64,000 bases of DNA. It comes from Cyrtodaria siliqua. Taxonomy: Eukaryota > Mollusca > Bivalvia > Adapedonta > Hiatellidae. The translations under genes were made by a program, and so were the position numbers. Below the pieces are notes generated by a model that was not told the DNA's origin, ran no database searches, and saw only the letters and a list, made by a program, of their open reading frames with translations. The stretch lies in NCBI GenBank assembly GCA_037043455.1, contig JAWPHD010004474.1:1-64000 (forward strand), given 5' to 3'. Below, in pieces: positions 21,462 through 31,932 of the stretch (the stretch's first letter is position 1; each line of letters begins with the position of its first letter).

Positions 21462-22194
21462 GGTAAAAATATAAACAAAATACAAATGTTAATGTATATC
21501 AATTTCAATCTGATAACCCTTATAGTTATTGCGTAATCGATGTGGTAGATAAAACAAAAAAGAAAGCAAGCTGAGAGCACTCAGTTATCCTACATAACAC
21601 CACTACAAAATATGTAAGCGACAATCAGTCTGAAATCTCACAGAGCACTGTAATTAAATAAACACAAGTATTCATTTACATTGAACAACAATACTATTTA
21701 GTTTGAGAAGTGATCTGTCAATCAAGACAGTAAATTAATCCTTTTTAAATCCTCGGCAGATTCTTGTGGAACATTGGAACATTATCGATGCGTGTACGTG
21801 TAATTGTCCCCGCCGTACGAGAATTATTGCTCGAGAATGTATGGTCTGACACTGATTGACCGCCTTTCTTAGAAAGTACCATTTGATGGACGACATTGAC
21901 TGAAATGATATGCGTAAAACTCCATCTAGGTAACTGAGTAATGCACCCCGAGCTGTGTTATTTAGTGAAAGAAGAATATATATTAATATTCTTAAAGTGC
22001 ATTAATTTATACAACCCGGATGTTTTCTTTCACAAAGCGACCTACAACAGTTTAACAATAGGTATGTTTGTTTTTGACCGTATATACGTTGAACAATGCA
22101 GTTTTAAGCATTCTGGTGGTAATAACAACTCGTGTGAAGATATTAGTTTTTCATTGCAGTCATTGCAGACAATGTGTGGGTAATATATACGGAG
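21462..22194. other. Unannotated stretch
   Basis: No supported feature. The 80-codon frame at 21941-22183 has no recognisable domain. Confidence 0.4.
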
Positions 22195-22390
22195 TTACGG
22201 TGGTCTGGTGGTAAAGGCATCCGCCTCGTAATCCGGAGGTCGAAGGTTCGAGTCCCGTCAGAGGCGGGCTTGTTACTGAAGAGAGACCGGTTGGTGAGCC
22301 GCCAGCTAGTTAAATAACGGTTACCGATTGCCTACCTGCCTGGTTCCTGGCATTAAAGGCATTAAAGGCCTGGCATTAAAGAATAGGAAT
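22195..22390 (+). mobile_element. tRNA-derived SINE with short-repeat tail
   Basis: The head reads GTGGTCTGGTGGTAAAGG (A-box region), CCGCCTCGTAATCCGG (anticodon arm with CGT at the anticodon position) and GGTTCGAGTCCC (B box). The body then runs to a tail with GGCATTAAA repeated three times (about 22348-22382). A tail of short tandem repeats is typical of SINEs copied by LINE machinery. The tRNA acceptor stem is not formed, so it is not a tRNA gene. Confidence 0.7.
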
Positions 22391-22890
22391 CGGGAAGTAA
22401 TGATGTTCAAGACAAAGGTGTCTCATAAGTCAAAATTGACTGGCCCTTTCAATAGGGGTGACACTATAATAAACAAACACTTTACTTTTTATATAAGCAA
22501 AGACTGAGCTTAAATATGAAAAACTCACACAAAACAATACACTGCCATGTACATGATGAATACATATAAAATAAATAATACATCGGGTCAGAATAAGTGA
22601 TAGCAAAAGTTCACAGCATTGGAACTGAACTAAAATGCAAATTATCGGTGAAACTAGTGTTAATAATGCACAGTGCCTGTGGTCAACCACCTACACACTA
22701 ATCTAAAACTTCCTTAATTCCCAACAGACGTTCGAATCAGTCGTTGCGTATTCATATAAAACAAATGAGATATAGGGACCTATATAACCCACAGCGTCCG
22801 AACGCAATTGCATCCTTTTTTCCGCACTATACTGCAAACAAGGACTTGATAAAACAATGAAAGAGACAAAAAACAACAGAAAGGGTGGTG
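22391..22890. other. Unannotated stretch
   Basis: The 86-codon minus frame at 22430-22690 has no recognisable motif. Nothing else is supported. Confidence 0.4.
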
Positions 22891-23050
22891 AAGACAGGGT
22901 TACCGACTTGGAACGGTCAGAAGGCAATAAGGCCTACTGGTAAGCTTGAATCGATTTTATATGCGCACAATCCTCGCTATTATCCTGTTTTCAGCGCCCA
23001 AATAGACAAGACAGTGTAAACAAAACTACATCCCATCAAAAGGAATTCTC
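22890..23050 (-). repeat. Dispersed repeat family H, inverted partial copy
   Basis: The reverse complement shows TTTTGTTTACACTGTC, then TAGGCCTTATTGCC and TGACCGTTCCAAG in the family order. It is diverged and shorter than the copies at 7565 and 25145. Confidence 0.55.
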
Positions 23051-23794
23051 TAACAATAAAGTCCACATACAGAGAACCTAACTAAAGAAACACATACCAA
23101 ATAATAAACATCTCAGGATGAAATCAGAATCGTACTGAACAACCATAGTAGTTGCAGCTAAAGAGAAAACCAATCTAGGGTACGACCAGACAACCCGAGG
23201 GACGAAAGCTCATGCACCCACAAGCCCTGTGAGTAATGTATCATATATAGAGACACATTGCTATCGAGTTGTTCCATATTTAAAGTTCTAAAGGACCTTC
23301 TATTAGAACCATTCCAAGTCATAAGCCATCTAGAAAAATACCATTCGCGACATTCTGAAATCTGTTTTCAAAATGTGCAACAGGTATAACATGAGATACG
23401 TTTGGCCATACTAGCCCTATGCAAAAATGCAATAAAAAAATGATCTCTAAGAAAGAATGAAGTATGTGATAAATTGAAGTTATTCATTCCAGTGAAAACT
23501 TAAAAGATAATTAATCAATTAATGTGCAACGCTCCTTTAATAAACCAGTGATTAGACCATTTGCCTAACATAAAAAATAATAGGATTTTACGGTATTTTT
23601 TTTTTATCTGTTTTCATTGTATTTTATTAATAACATTCGATTATAATGTCATTAATAAGTTAGAGTAACTTTGCGTTCAGATATACGTGAAGCAATATGT
23701 TCATTTTAACGGATTTTGCGACGGTTCATTAGTCGTTTTACGGTAGCACAAAATGTGCCATCAATAAACGACTGATATGTGGCCGTAAAATTCA
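23051..23794. other. Unannotated stretch
   Basis: AT-rich sequence without a supported feature. Confidence 0.4.
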
Positions 23795-24002
23795 ACATTT
23801 TAGTCCAGTTAACCCTAATCTAGTCCTTTGGAGTTATCAAGCCCAGAATGTGTAGCTTTAAAGTAGATACCGTTTAAGACCGTGACAGGGGCGTGAAAGG
23901 TGTTGGACTCTATATTACATTCCATGACTCAATACAATCGAGTCTGTTTATGTTATCTCTTGTTTGTATTTGTTGCTTCCAAGGATCCTGTTTACAGTAT
24001 TT
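23795..24002 (+). repeat. Dispersed repeat family R, copy 3
   Basis: It contains TAGTCCTTTGGAGTTATC, GGCGTGAAAGGTG, CAATCGAGTCTG and TTTGTTGCTTCCAAGGATCC in the family order. It lacks the GGCGGCCGTAAA end, or keeps it only as the diverged GTGGCCGTAAA at 23779. Confidence 0.65.
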
Positions 24003-24712
24003 ATTAGCATACCATTGGCACACTCGGCCATTTGGTCTGGTGGGATAAATGTGCACGTAATGATACGTTGTATTTCGTAAGATAAACCTACAAATGGTGT
24101 GACCGTGTCGAACGTTTCTGTTTTATCTGTTTCTTTACAGGATTCGGTCTGCAGACATGTGCGAATTATAAACACACACAGATTGCTGTGAATATTTAAT
24201 TTTCAACTGTCCTTGCAAATCGTTAGTTGCGGGCATTTGAACAGACAGACTGTATGCTGCTACATGTATAGTTATGCTTCTATGTTCTTAGTTACCGGTA
24301 ATCGAACATTTTATGAAGCTACTCTGTCCTAAATGTAAGAAAATCTACCACTTCTTTGTTCTGTTTGTTGTTGAATAGTTTTATACTAAGATTAATGAAA
24401 TCCAACAAGGCCCAGTTTGTAAATTGAAAAACTTTCCTATATGACACGTATACATAATTCCAAACGTGCTAAATTGCTACAGACGATGTACTTTAGCGGC
24501 TTAATTTAATGAAGTATTATAGTACTGTCATATATTACGCTGTCTTTAGCATACTATTACGGTATCATTTGTACATAATTCGTGTTCAGACAAATCCACC
24601 GCATCAATAGTGTTATTAGATAAATACACATTTGCAACAACTCAGTTACATAGCACCTAGTACGATTACTGCTCCATCGATCAAGACAGACTGATTATCG
24701 TGTTGCAGCTCG
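24003..24712. other. Unannotated stretch
   Basis: No supported feature. The 75-codon frame at 23948-24175 overlaps repeat R and is discounted. Confidence 0.4.
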
Positions 24713-25048
24713 TCATTCTTGTATACCGAGAACATTCTCGATGACTGTAATTGTCATCGTTTTACCGGAATTTGCAAGATAATGCTCGCAACCAGACAAC
24801 TTAGGATATTCTCTTGAAGGCATTACGGTAGCTACGCGACTCACTTTTGAACCTTTTTTAACCAGTAAAGCCTTGCCATGTTTTATATTATTGCATACGC
24901 ATTTACAAGCTCCGTTTACTTTCAATGTAACAGGAAACGTCAATATTTGCTTATATTGAAACGTGTAGTCGCTCATATTGACGTGTAGTAACGTCATATT
25001 GAGTGTGTAATGTATACTCGTTTGCGATTGGTGCAATTTTCTGCTCAT
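24713..25048 (-). CDS. Doubtful ORF, 111 codons, unknown
   Basis: Among the non-repetitive open frames this is the one least easily dismissed: an ATG-started 111-codon frame that I could not assign to a repeat in the window. Visible features are a tight cysteine cluster (CKCVC at about residues 48-52), a further single cysteine in SGCEHY and a lysine-rich middle. There is no signal peptide at the start and no recognised domain. It could be a chance frame, or a piece of an exon whose true limits differ. No splice sites were tested. The nearest upstream sequence on its strand is repeat H, which argues against a gene context. I would not assign a function. Confidence 0.12.
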   Translation of the reverse strand: MSRKLHQSQTSIHYTLNMTLLHVNMSDYTFQYKQILTFPVTLKVNGACKCVCNNIKHGKALLVKKGSKVSRVATVMPSREYPKLSGCEHYLANSGKTMTITVIENVLGIQE

Positions 25049-25144
25049 GTCAAAGAAAATATGTCACGTGATGTAAACAATGTTGATTCAGTCTTTCAAA
25101 ATTAATAAAGTTGATCATTTAGTCTTTGACTTACTTTTGTGGTC

Positions 25145-25740
25145 AGTGACATGTTCTTGACAGACCCATTTCCAGTTCACCACTATGCTTTGCTCCTTTT
25201 TTGCAATAATTGGACAGTTGTGGACCCTATGATGACGTCTACCTAAATCCTGAAAGCTATGGCAGCGTTTGTCGTCATTTTTGTCTTCTCGTGACCTTAA
25301 TGGTTCGTTTTCTTGTTACTCTGGATTCTGCCAGTCATTTGGTACTTGCTTTGTTGCTTTTTAATGATTTGTTTTTTATATTCATTTATACATGATCATC
25401 TTTGTGTTATACTTATATTGCCTATTAATGCTGTCTAGTTTGTTCAAGGATATAACCTCACATTGGTTTATTTGTTTACATTCTCCCGTTTGATTGAGAA
25501 GAGTAAAGAGGCAGAGGGACGTTTGGTGCACCCTAGAAACTGCTGTAAACCCCCAGCGGCCAAGTTGCCCTAACAGTTCCAAGACGGTGCCCCTAATTTC
25601 AAGCCTTTTATATTTGTAGTGTGGCATACTTTGCATTTTCCTTGTAATTATTGTTTGTTTGGTATGGGTGCTGTTGGTTGGCTTTGTTCTCTGAATGCTA
25701 CATTTTCCGTTTGACTTGCATACCATACAAATTTCAAATC
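25145..25740 (+). repeat. Dispersed repeat family H, long copy 2
   Basis: Parallel to 7565-8190 over about 600 bp (ATGATGACGTCTACCT, ATTTATACATGATCATC, GGATATAACCTCACATTGG, TTTGGTGCACCCTAGAAAC, CAGTTCCAAGACGGTG). The frames at 25210-25395 (+) and 25382-25726 (-) fall wholly inside the repeat and are not called. Confidence 0.7.
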
Positions 25741-26621
25741 TTGAGTTATATGTTTAAACTTTTAATGTATTACCATTTTTGAAACTCTACCTTGAGTTTT
25801 GATGACTATTGATTTAAAGGTCATACTCATTTCATAGAATGACAAGTATGTCTAACACATTGAGCTAATTCTATTAAACATGTGTAACTGTTGTCTAAAT
25901 AACAATGTGTGTCAGGAACTAAAATCAGGTCAGTAATTCGAAAGACCACGGTTAATATAGAGGTTAAAAAAAGGTCATTGTATCAGGCTTGATCATGGCT
26001 AACAGAGACGTTAAAAACATTGAGATTGAAATATTCCCTAATAAGATTGGAAATTCTCAAACTGTAACCTTTTGGGTCATTTTTTCTAAGATTTTTTAGT
26101 TCTAAAAAAATAAAAAGAACATATCCTTATACTCCCTTGTTTTAGATATTGTCATTTCTCAAAACATTAGTTAGCTCTTTGGCTCAAATTAACGAGAATT
26201 GTAAGACGTTGCATTGATTTTGTTATATAGTGATTCCTGAAATTCATGGAGAAAAAAATATAGCTATTGTAGTTTTACCTTCTGCCGTACGGGATTATGT
26301 GAGATTTAAGAAAGTTTCAGATATCTGTATTATTAAGTCTCTGTTTTAATGATGGACTTAGTTTGTTCATATTCTTCGTCTTATCGTGTAAAGCGAAGTA
26401 CAAATGCAGTTTATATGTCCCATGCCGATTTCCATTTCTAGGATATTAAACATTATCTCGCTCATAATCATAAAAAAAGTGTAGTTTGACGCTACGCCGG
26501 GAGTGTTAGTAGCACAGTTATATTTAAATGAAACTGTTATATTAAATTAAACTATGTTCCTGGCATTAAACAAACGGCGTGTCAGAATATTCGATCTCAC
26601 AGTTCCTGAGTGAATTGTATG
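25741..26621. other. Unannotated stretch
   Basis: AT-rich and without supported features. Confidence 0.4.
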
Positions 26622-26680
26622 TATACTGAAAGGAAAAAGAAACGCATAATGGATATTTCCGCTATATATTGTATGCTGCT
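26622..26680 (+). mobile_element. MITE family N2, 5' end fragment
   Basis: It starts with the family terminus TATACTGAAAGGAAAAAGAA and continues TTTCCGCTATATATTGTAT, then diverges. Only the first ~60 bp of the element remain. Confidence 0.7.
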
Positions 26681-27065
26681 AATCGAATGGTACAGGGCGT
26701 CATTAGGCCTGTTCTTTGGGAAAGGAGGTTTAAACAGCACCGAACACATCAATAGTTACCCTTTAAAGTTTCATTATCGCCATAATGCGAATTTTGCTCA
26801 AGCAGGTGAGCAGACTTAGGCTTTAAACGTTGCAATATCTTAACATTAAACACAATACTGAAATAGCTTGACTTTTTCAACATTGATGAATTTCGTGCAA
26901 CAAAGTATACTTTCATTAAAAGGTCTACTACATGACAGAGTTGTCCTTTTCGTAATTAGTTGTAACTCCTTTTTGTACAAAACACCTTGAGAGATATCTG
27001 GAATATTATTAAAAGTATCTTTCATCAAACATAATTGCTAACAACTCATCTGGAGTAGTAATACA
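26681..27065. other. Unannotated stretch
   Basis: No supported feature. Confidence 0.4.
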
Positions 27066-27122
27066 TACAACGTCTCTCTCTCTCACTCTCTCTCTCCGGC
27101 TCTCTCTTTCTCGCTCTCTCTT
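27066..27122. repeat. Imperfect (CT)n microsatellite
   Basis: A CT-dinucleotide tract with scattered interruptions. Confidence 0.95.
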
Positions 27123-27679
27123 AAACCCTATAAAAAAAATCGATAACCACAACTGAAGAACTGAAGACTATTAGTCCTTTAGCAAAAACTCAAATAGCTA
27201 AGCAAGTCACGTATTTTTCACCCAATGAGCTAACGAGCTACTTGTGCTATTCAGCCGGCCAGTAAGCAGGTCGCACAGGCCCAGCCAAAAGAATACTAAA
27301 TTGCACCAGCTTGCAAGATACAGTAAGCTGGAAGCACACCCATCAACACCTTTGTTAAATAATTACATCAGCTTGTAACATTCAGCAAGCAGGTTGCACA
27401 GTCCCAACACCTTGGCAAAACAAGACAATACACCAAAATACCATCAGCTTTCAACGGCTGTAGCCTTCTAGTGTTAATATTTCAGGAACACTCAAAATAA
27501 CCTAGTGTTCTAGCTACACTAATGTATATGCAACAGCCTCCATTACAAGAGCCTCTAGATTAAATGAAATCAAAGATACACTGATACTATACTGAAGAAA
27601 ACTAAACTGTCAAATTAAACCATATAAATTTATATTTTCAACATGTAGCTTATTTTTTCCAAAATTATCTAAAATTGTC
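27123..27679. other. Unannotated stretch with a weak ~120-bp duplication
   Basis: AGTAAGCAGGTCGCACAGGCC (about 27261-27281) and CAGCAAGCAGGTTGCACAG (about 27383-27401) with their surroundings look like a decayed tandem pair. No gene is supported. Confidence 0.4.
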
Positions 27680-27684
27680 GCCGT

Positions 27685-27877
27685 CAGGCGCGTAGCTGCC
27701 TATACGCGAGTACGCGGCTGAATCCACATGATTCTGACAAAAGCACCTCAGAACGCCCAGAATGCACCAGATTGCACCATTGTTTTCAAAATTTCCGAGG
27801 GGGGGGTGGGGGCATATGCCTGGACCCCACTAGCACAATTATGAATCCACATGAATAGAGGGCTAGCTACGCCCCTG
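27685..27877. mobile_element. Short TIR element with CAGG...CCTG ends (193 bp)
   Basis: The left end CAGGCGCGTAGCTGCC and the inverse of the right end (CAGGGGCGTAGCTAGCC) form terminal inverted repeats of about 16 bp with two mismatches. GCCGT flanks both sides directly (27680-27684 and 27878-27882). CAGG-type ends are common among hAT-like elements, but those usually make 8-bp duplications, so the superfamily stays open. A G run lies inside at 27799-27811. Confidence 0.7.
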
Positions 27878-27882
27878 GCCGT

Positions 27883-28503
27883 ATTCTTCGTAAATGAAAC
27901 GTTCGCGGTGTCTATTGTAAAAACAGTATATGTCGAAAAGGGCTGCTATTGTCTCGATATGCATGCATCGTAAAGAATCTTGTCGCAGCGTTGATTGTTT
28001 TGAAAACAACCGCCGCGGTGTTCAATACAAATCCACACAATCACCGGTAGAATGACTTAAACACATGGCATTTTCAAATTCAAAAACCAAATTGATATCC
28101 TTATATATGAGACATTCTATCTAAGCGAAAACTGAAATACGTGCAAGATCTCGACCACAAGTTCAATCGATTCTTATATGGTGAATCATATTTGCTGAAC
28201 TTTTCGTTGTGGCTAGCAATCTGAAATAGCCCCAACAGGCGATGTCCAACGCCATATAGTATTGCATTTGTGTTTTTTCATCCGACGAAACGAGATAATT
28301 TACGAGTAAACGTTCCTTTGTGATAAGCCCAAGTCTAACCAGTAATTAAACGTATTACAAATCACAATTCCACCGACACAGCTCATGAATTATGCATTAA
28401 AGTCATAAGAAGGTTTCATAAATACAGTTCCATGACAGCCTCAATGAAATTAGTTTTGCTATTACCTTAAATGCTGAAGACGTACTGCGACTTCTTAATA
28501 TTG
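27883..28503. other. Unannotated stretch
   Basis: No supported feature. Confidence 0.4.
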
Positions 28504-28981
28504 TATACTGAAAGGAAAAAGAAACGCGACACGGGAATTTCCGCTAAATATTGTATATACTGCACACTTAATTCCATATATATTCCAAGGAAATCCCAAG
28601 ATGTCTTGTAAAAAAAACGGTTGCAGTTAGTTAGAGAAAGAATACAACTGTGATGCTGTAGACGTTTTAATCACAGTACACGTTGTAATAAGAAATTCAT
28701 AAATGTTGAAGTTCCTCTTTGAAAAATTGAGCCAGTTCAGTACTGTATTTAACGTAAACAAAGTTCGCATCCTACGTTTGCGCCAAACGCGTACTCTGTC
28801 AATAAAGAACTTTGCAGGAATACTATTTTCTGTGTGACCTGTTGTTTTAGTGACCTGTTGTTTTAGTCTTCCGAAAGGAAAGATCTTACGTAGCCATGTA
28901 CCATTTGATTAACAGCAGCATATTGTACATACAATATATAGCGGAAATTTCCGTGTCACGTTTCTTTTTCCTTTCAGTATA
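28504..28981 (+). mobile_element. MITE family N2, copy A
   Basis: The ends are inverted repeats of about 28 bp: TATACTGAAAGGAAAAAGAA at the left and its inverse TTCTTTTTCCTTTCAGTATA at the right. Both continue inward into the CGCGACACG-type sequence, with one change (CGTGTCACG) at the right. The TA at the outer edges would fit a TA target site as in mariner-like elements, which is inference. There is no transposase frame. A 16-bp tandem duplication (GTGACCTGTTGTTTTA) lies at 28837-28868. The right end is folded back into a palindrome, listed separately. Confidence 0.9.
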
Positions 28982-29029
28982 TGATGCTGTATATATATAT
29001 ATATATACAGCATCATATACTGAAAGGAA
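28968..29029. repeat. Perfect 62-bp palindrome at N2 right end
   Basis: The arms 28968-28998 and 28999-29029 are exact inverse copies with no spacer. The outer part is the N2 terminus (TTCCTTTCAGTATA), the middle ATGATGCTG, and the centre a (TA)n run. The right arm ends in a second, outward N2 terminus that stops after about 14 bp. Confidence 0.97.
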
Positions 29030-29624
29030 TATATATTATTTACCTCGTCATAGGTCTATGGAGGTTCGAAGCCATCCTCCATAAACCTTACAAATGTATA
29101 TATAAAATGTTGCAATAAGTCCCTTGAGCAAATCAATCAAATACAAATACAATTTAAACTATGTTTCTCGGTCATAGTGGACAGTGTGACTGTTTTCTTT
29201 GTTACCTCATATAGATATCTGAAGACAACATGGAAGTCAAATTATAAACATTCATCCATATCATGAGTTATAATTAAAATATATACCCCTACAGAATATA
29301 ACCACTTAGCACTCTTTTCTTAGATTCGGTTTGTAATAACAGTGAAACTTATATATATACGGAAATAATAAGATAAATCGCCAATCAAACAATCATAATA
29401 TGTTTGTTCATCTGCAGCTATATATCCAAGTGTTGCTTGAATTATTTAGACATTAACTAAACCATATTTTTTAGTTATATGCTTGTTATAATTATAAATG
29501 TAGAATACTGTACTATATCTAGACGTATACGCGCGTTATTATTGGCGGAGAAAAACAAAAGTATATACTAGCACACAAAATATAATAGTGAATAGTGACA
29601 ACAAACATAACAACATAATTATAT
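29030..29624. other. Unannotated AT-rich stretch
   Basis: No supported feature. Confidence 0.4.
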
Positions 29625-29945
29625 CTATATCTTCAGGTGCCTCTCTATTGAACATATATTGACCCATGCGAAATCGAAATTCGGGAAAATATCTATTCAG
29701 AGAGGTCCCTCTAGTGCAAAGTAATACATACAACGTTTATCTACTTTACGTGTACGACATGACTTATTTGTAATATATAATTCCATTGTGTTACGGGTAA
29801 CGTTTTACGTCTAAATGCATGCTATAATCTGTAGGTGATTCTCTAAGTTCTCTATTGAACATATATGACCGTGCGAAATCGAAATTCGGGATAATATATG
29901 TTCGGAGAAGTCCCTCTAGTACATAGTATTATACCCGACATGTAC
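29625..29945 (+). repeat. Family Q: ~110-bp direct repeat pair
   Basis: The segments 29631-29735 and 29828-29940 share TCTCTATTGAACATATAT, GCGAAATCGAAATTCGGG and GTCCCTCTAGT, about 200 bp apart. Both contain the small palindrome CGAAATTCG. No coding frame is present. Confidence 0.8.
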
Positions 29946-30129
29946 ATACTTTAAGCGCATGTTATACTTTATTATTGTTTAAAGCATATTTTGATCAAAT
30001 AGAAAATAGTCATAAATAGTGATAAACACATAAATAGCATAGCGATAAACACATTCACAAAACAAACATACACAACCGTATTGTATTATAATTAAAAGTA
30101 TGCGATTATTACAACAATTAAGTCAGATC
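29946..30129. other. Unannotated stretch
   Basis: AT-rich spacer between repeat Q and the LINE fragment. Confidence 0.4.
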
Positions 30130-31300
30130 CTATCTTGCGAACACTGTATCATTCCTTACCTTAAAACTTTTATAAATATATTCACCAATATTTTTTATAT
30201 CCCGCGTGTTTGTCGATTGCAAAAGTTCAACATGCTTTTCATTTTATAGTAATATGGTTTGATTAATGCAACTCGAATATCATTATATAATGAATATTCA
30301 AAAACGAAATAAAACTCGTCTTAAACACAATTACAAAGTTTACATTTACGATTTTCTCTCGGAGTTATTTGTGGTTTTGACCATCTGCCTGCTTCTATTT
30401 CTAACCGGTGAGATGTTACTCGTAATTTTGAAAGAGCAATTCTGAATTATTTTATGTTAATAATATCCAAATATTTTTGAAATTCAAACGATGAAAATTC
30501 TTAGCTCTACTAGACTCATTTAGTCTACTGTTCCAGTTTTGAACAAAATTATCGGTAAGTCTTTGTTTTAAAACATTTAGGAAGAGTACTTTATTTCCTA
30601 CACCTTGTAATGTCCACACCTCGAAAAAAAAAACTGCGCTAGAGCATTTTTAATTAAAGAGGCCCAATTGTTGGTGTTCGGTTTATCATTTATGTCGTTT
30701 AACATCAATTTATAAACATAATTTATATACTTTCTTTCGTCCGTACTAATCACCTTTAACCAATATTTGATAATAATATCTAGTCTTCGTGTAGCATAAT
30801 TTGTTCTACCTAGTTCCCCATAAATAAAATCGTTTTGAGTTGACGTTTTCACACCCAATAATTGTTTACAGAACTGCATATGCACTCGTTCAATGTGTTT
30901 AGCCTGACAAAAAACCCATACTTCACTACCATAGTTAAGTATAGGTGTTACCAACTTATCGAATAATTCTAAATAATGTCTGGGTGTAATATTGGTAAAA
31001 CTGTATAAATACTTAATTAGCTTAAAAATAGCTTTTTGTGCTTGACCCGATAAAGTTATTTGGCAATTTGCAAATGATCTCCCAGCAGTAAAAACAATAC
31101 CTAGATATGAAAATTGATTTACTATCTCTATGGGTTTACCATCGTAATGAAAGTTTTAATTTCTTGGTAAAATCCCACCTTTTCTGAATATCATTACTTT
31201 TGTTTTATCCGTGTTTACTCGAAGTTTCCACCTTTCGCAGTAGTCGTACAATATAAGTAATGTATTTATATCAACGGGATATAAACAAATCGAACACCTA
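30130..31300 (-). mobile_element. LINE fragment, C-terminal half of ORF2
   Basis: On the minus strand, from about 31290 to 30598, the sequence reads as a post-catalytic RT segment: LYDYCERWKLRVN, KTKVMIFRKGG, FSYLGIVFTAG, then LVTPILNYGSEVW and IERVHMQFCKQLLGVK. Beyond a frame break it continues to about 30170 with decayed SHRLEIEAGRW and CKLCN-type (zinc-knuckle) sequence. The catalytic FADD box is not included, so the fragment is 5'-truncated. It belongs to a different LINE lineage from the copy at 35089-36736. It is inactive (stops and frameshifts). Confidence 0.85.
30598..30954 (-). pseudogene. Open remnant of a LINE ORF2 (118 codons)
   Basis: The best-preserved block of the preceding LINE starts at the methionine of MVTPILNYGSEVW, an internal residue of the ancestral protein, and ends at a stop after KNALAQFFF. 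It contains YGELGRTNYATRRLD and YWLKVISTDERKY, regular features of this LINE lineage. Upstream sequence stays in homologous frame past this ATG, so the ATG is not a real start. Confidence 0.8.
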
Positions 31301-31694
31301 ATGTAAATTTTAGAGAGTCAAACCTGCTCAAGAGATCACCTCTATTAAGATACCACCTGCTGTATTAAATCACCGTCTAAGTTCCCAAATATGTTGTTTT
31401 AAATTCTAAAGCAAATTAATCAAAATAAGAGACACGAGTGTTAAGAGATACAATTTGGTCCTCTATTTGGTGGTCCTTTTGTATGTATGTATGTATGTAT
31501 GTATATACTCGCGACATCCCGCATGCGATGCGAATGTTCTACCACTGAAACACCGCTACAGTTTTAGTGGTCTATATATATGTTTTGGCTATAATGATGT
31601 ATTTGATGCTTTGTTAAGTTTTATCAATGAATCTGCCATACATGCTTAATACTGGTATTGGATGCACCCTATTTAATTATGTAGTTATTCAGTT

Positions 31695-31932
31695 TTAGCA
31701 TGTTGCGTTGTCTATTAAATTGCAGTACGTTGCTTTGCCTATTAAGTTGCAGCAACATCCGTTGCCTATTTAGTTGTAGCACGATGCGTTGCCTCTATTA
31801 TTAACTTGCATCACGATGCGTTGCCTGCTAGTTATTAAGCTGCAACCCGATGCGCTGCATGATCATTATTAAGTTTCAGCACGAAGCGTTGTCTGCTAAT
31901 TATTTTGTTGCAACTCGATGCCTGCTTGAACA
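31695..31932 (+). repeat. Degenerate minisatellite in unit A
   Basis: Seven or so imperfect units built around CACGATGCGTTGCCT and TATTAAGTTGCAG, with steps of about 27-37 bp. The same tract is present in unit B at about 37090-37332. Confidence 0.8.

Noticed and set aside
22203..22270. Possible tRNA gene with CGT anticodon
   Set aside because: No acceptor stem; it continues into a SINE body with a short-repeat tail.
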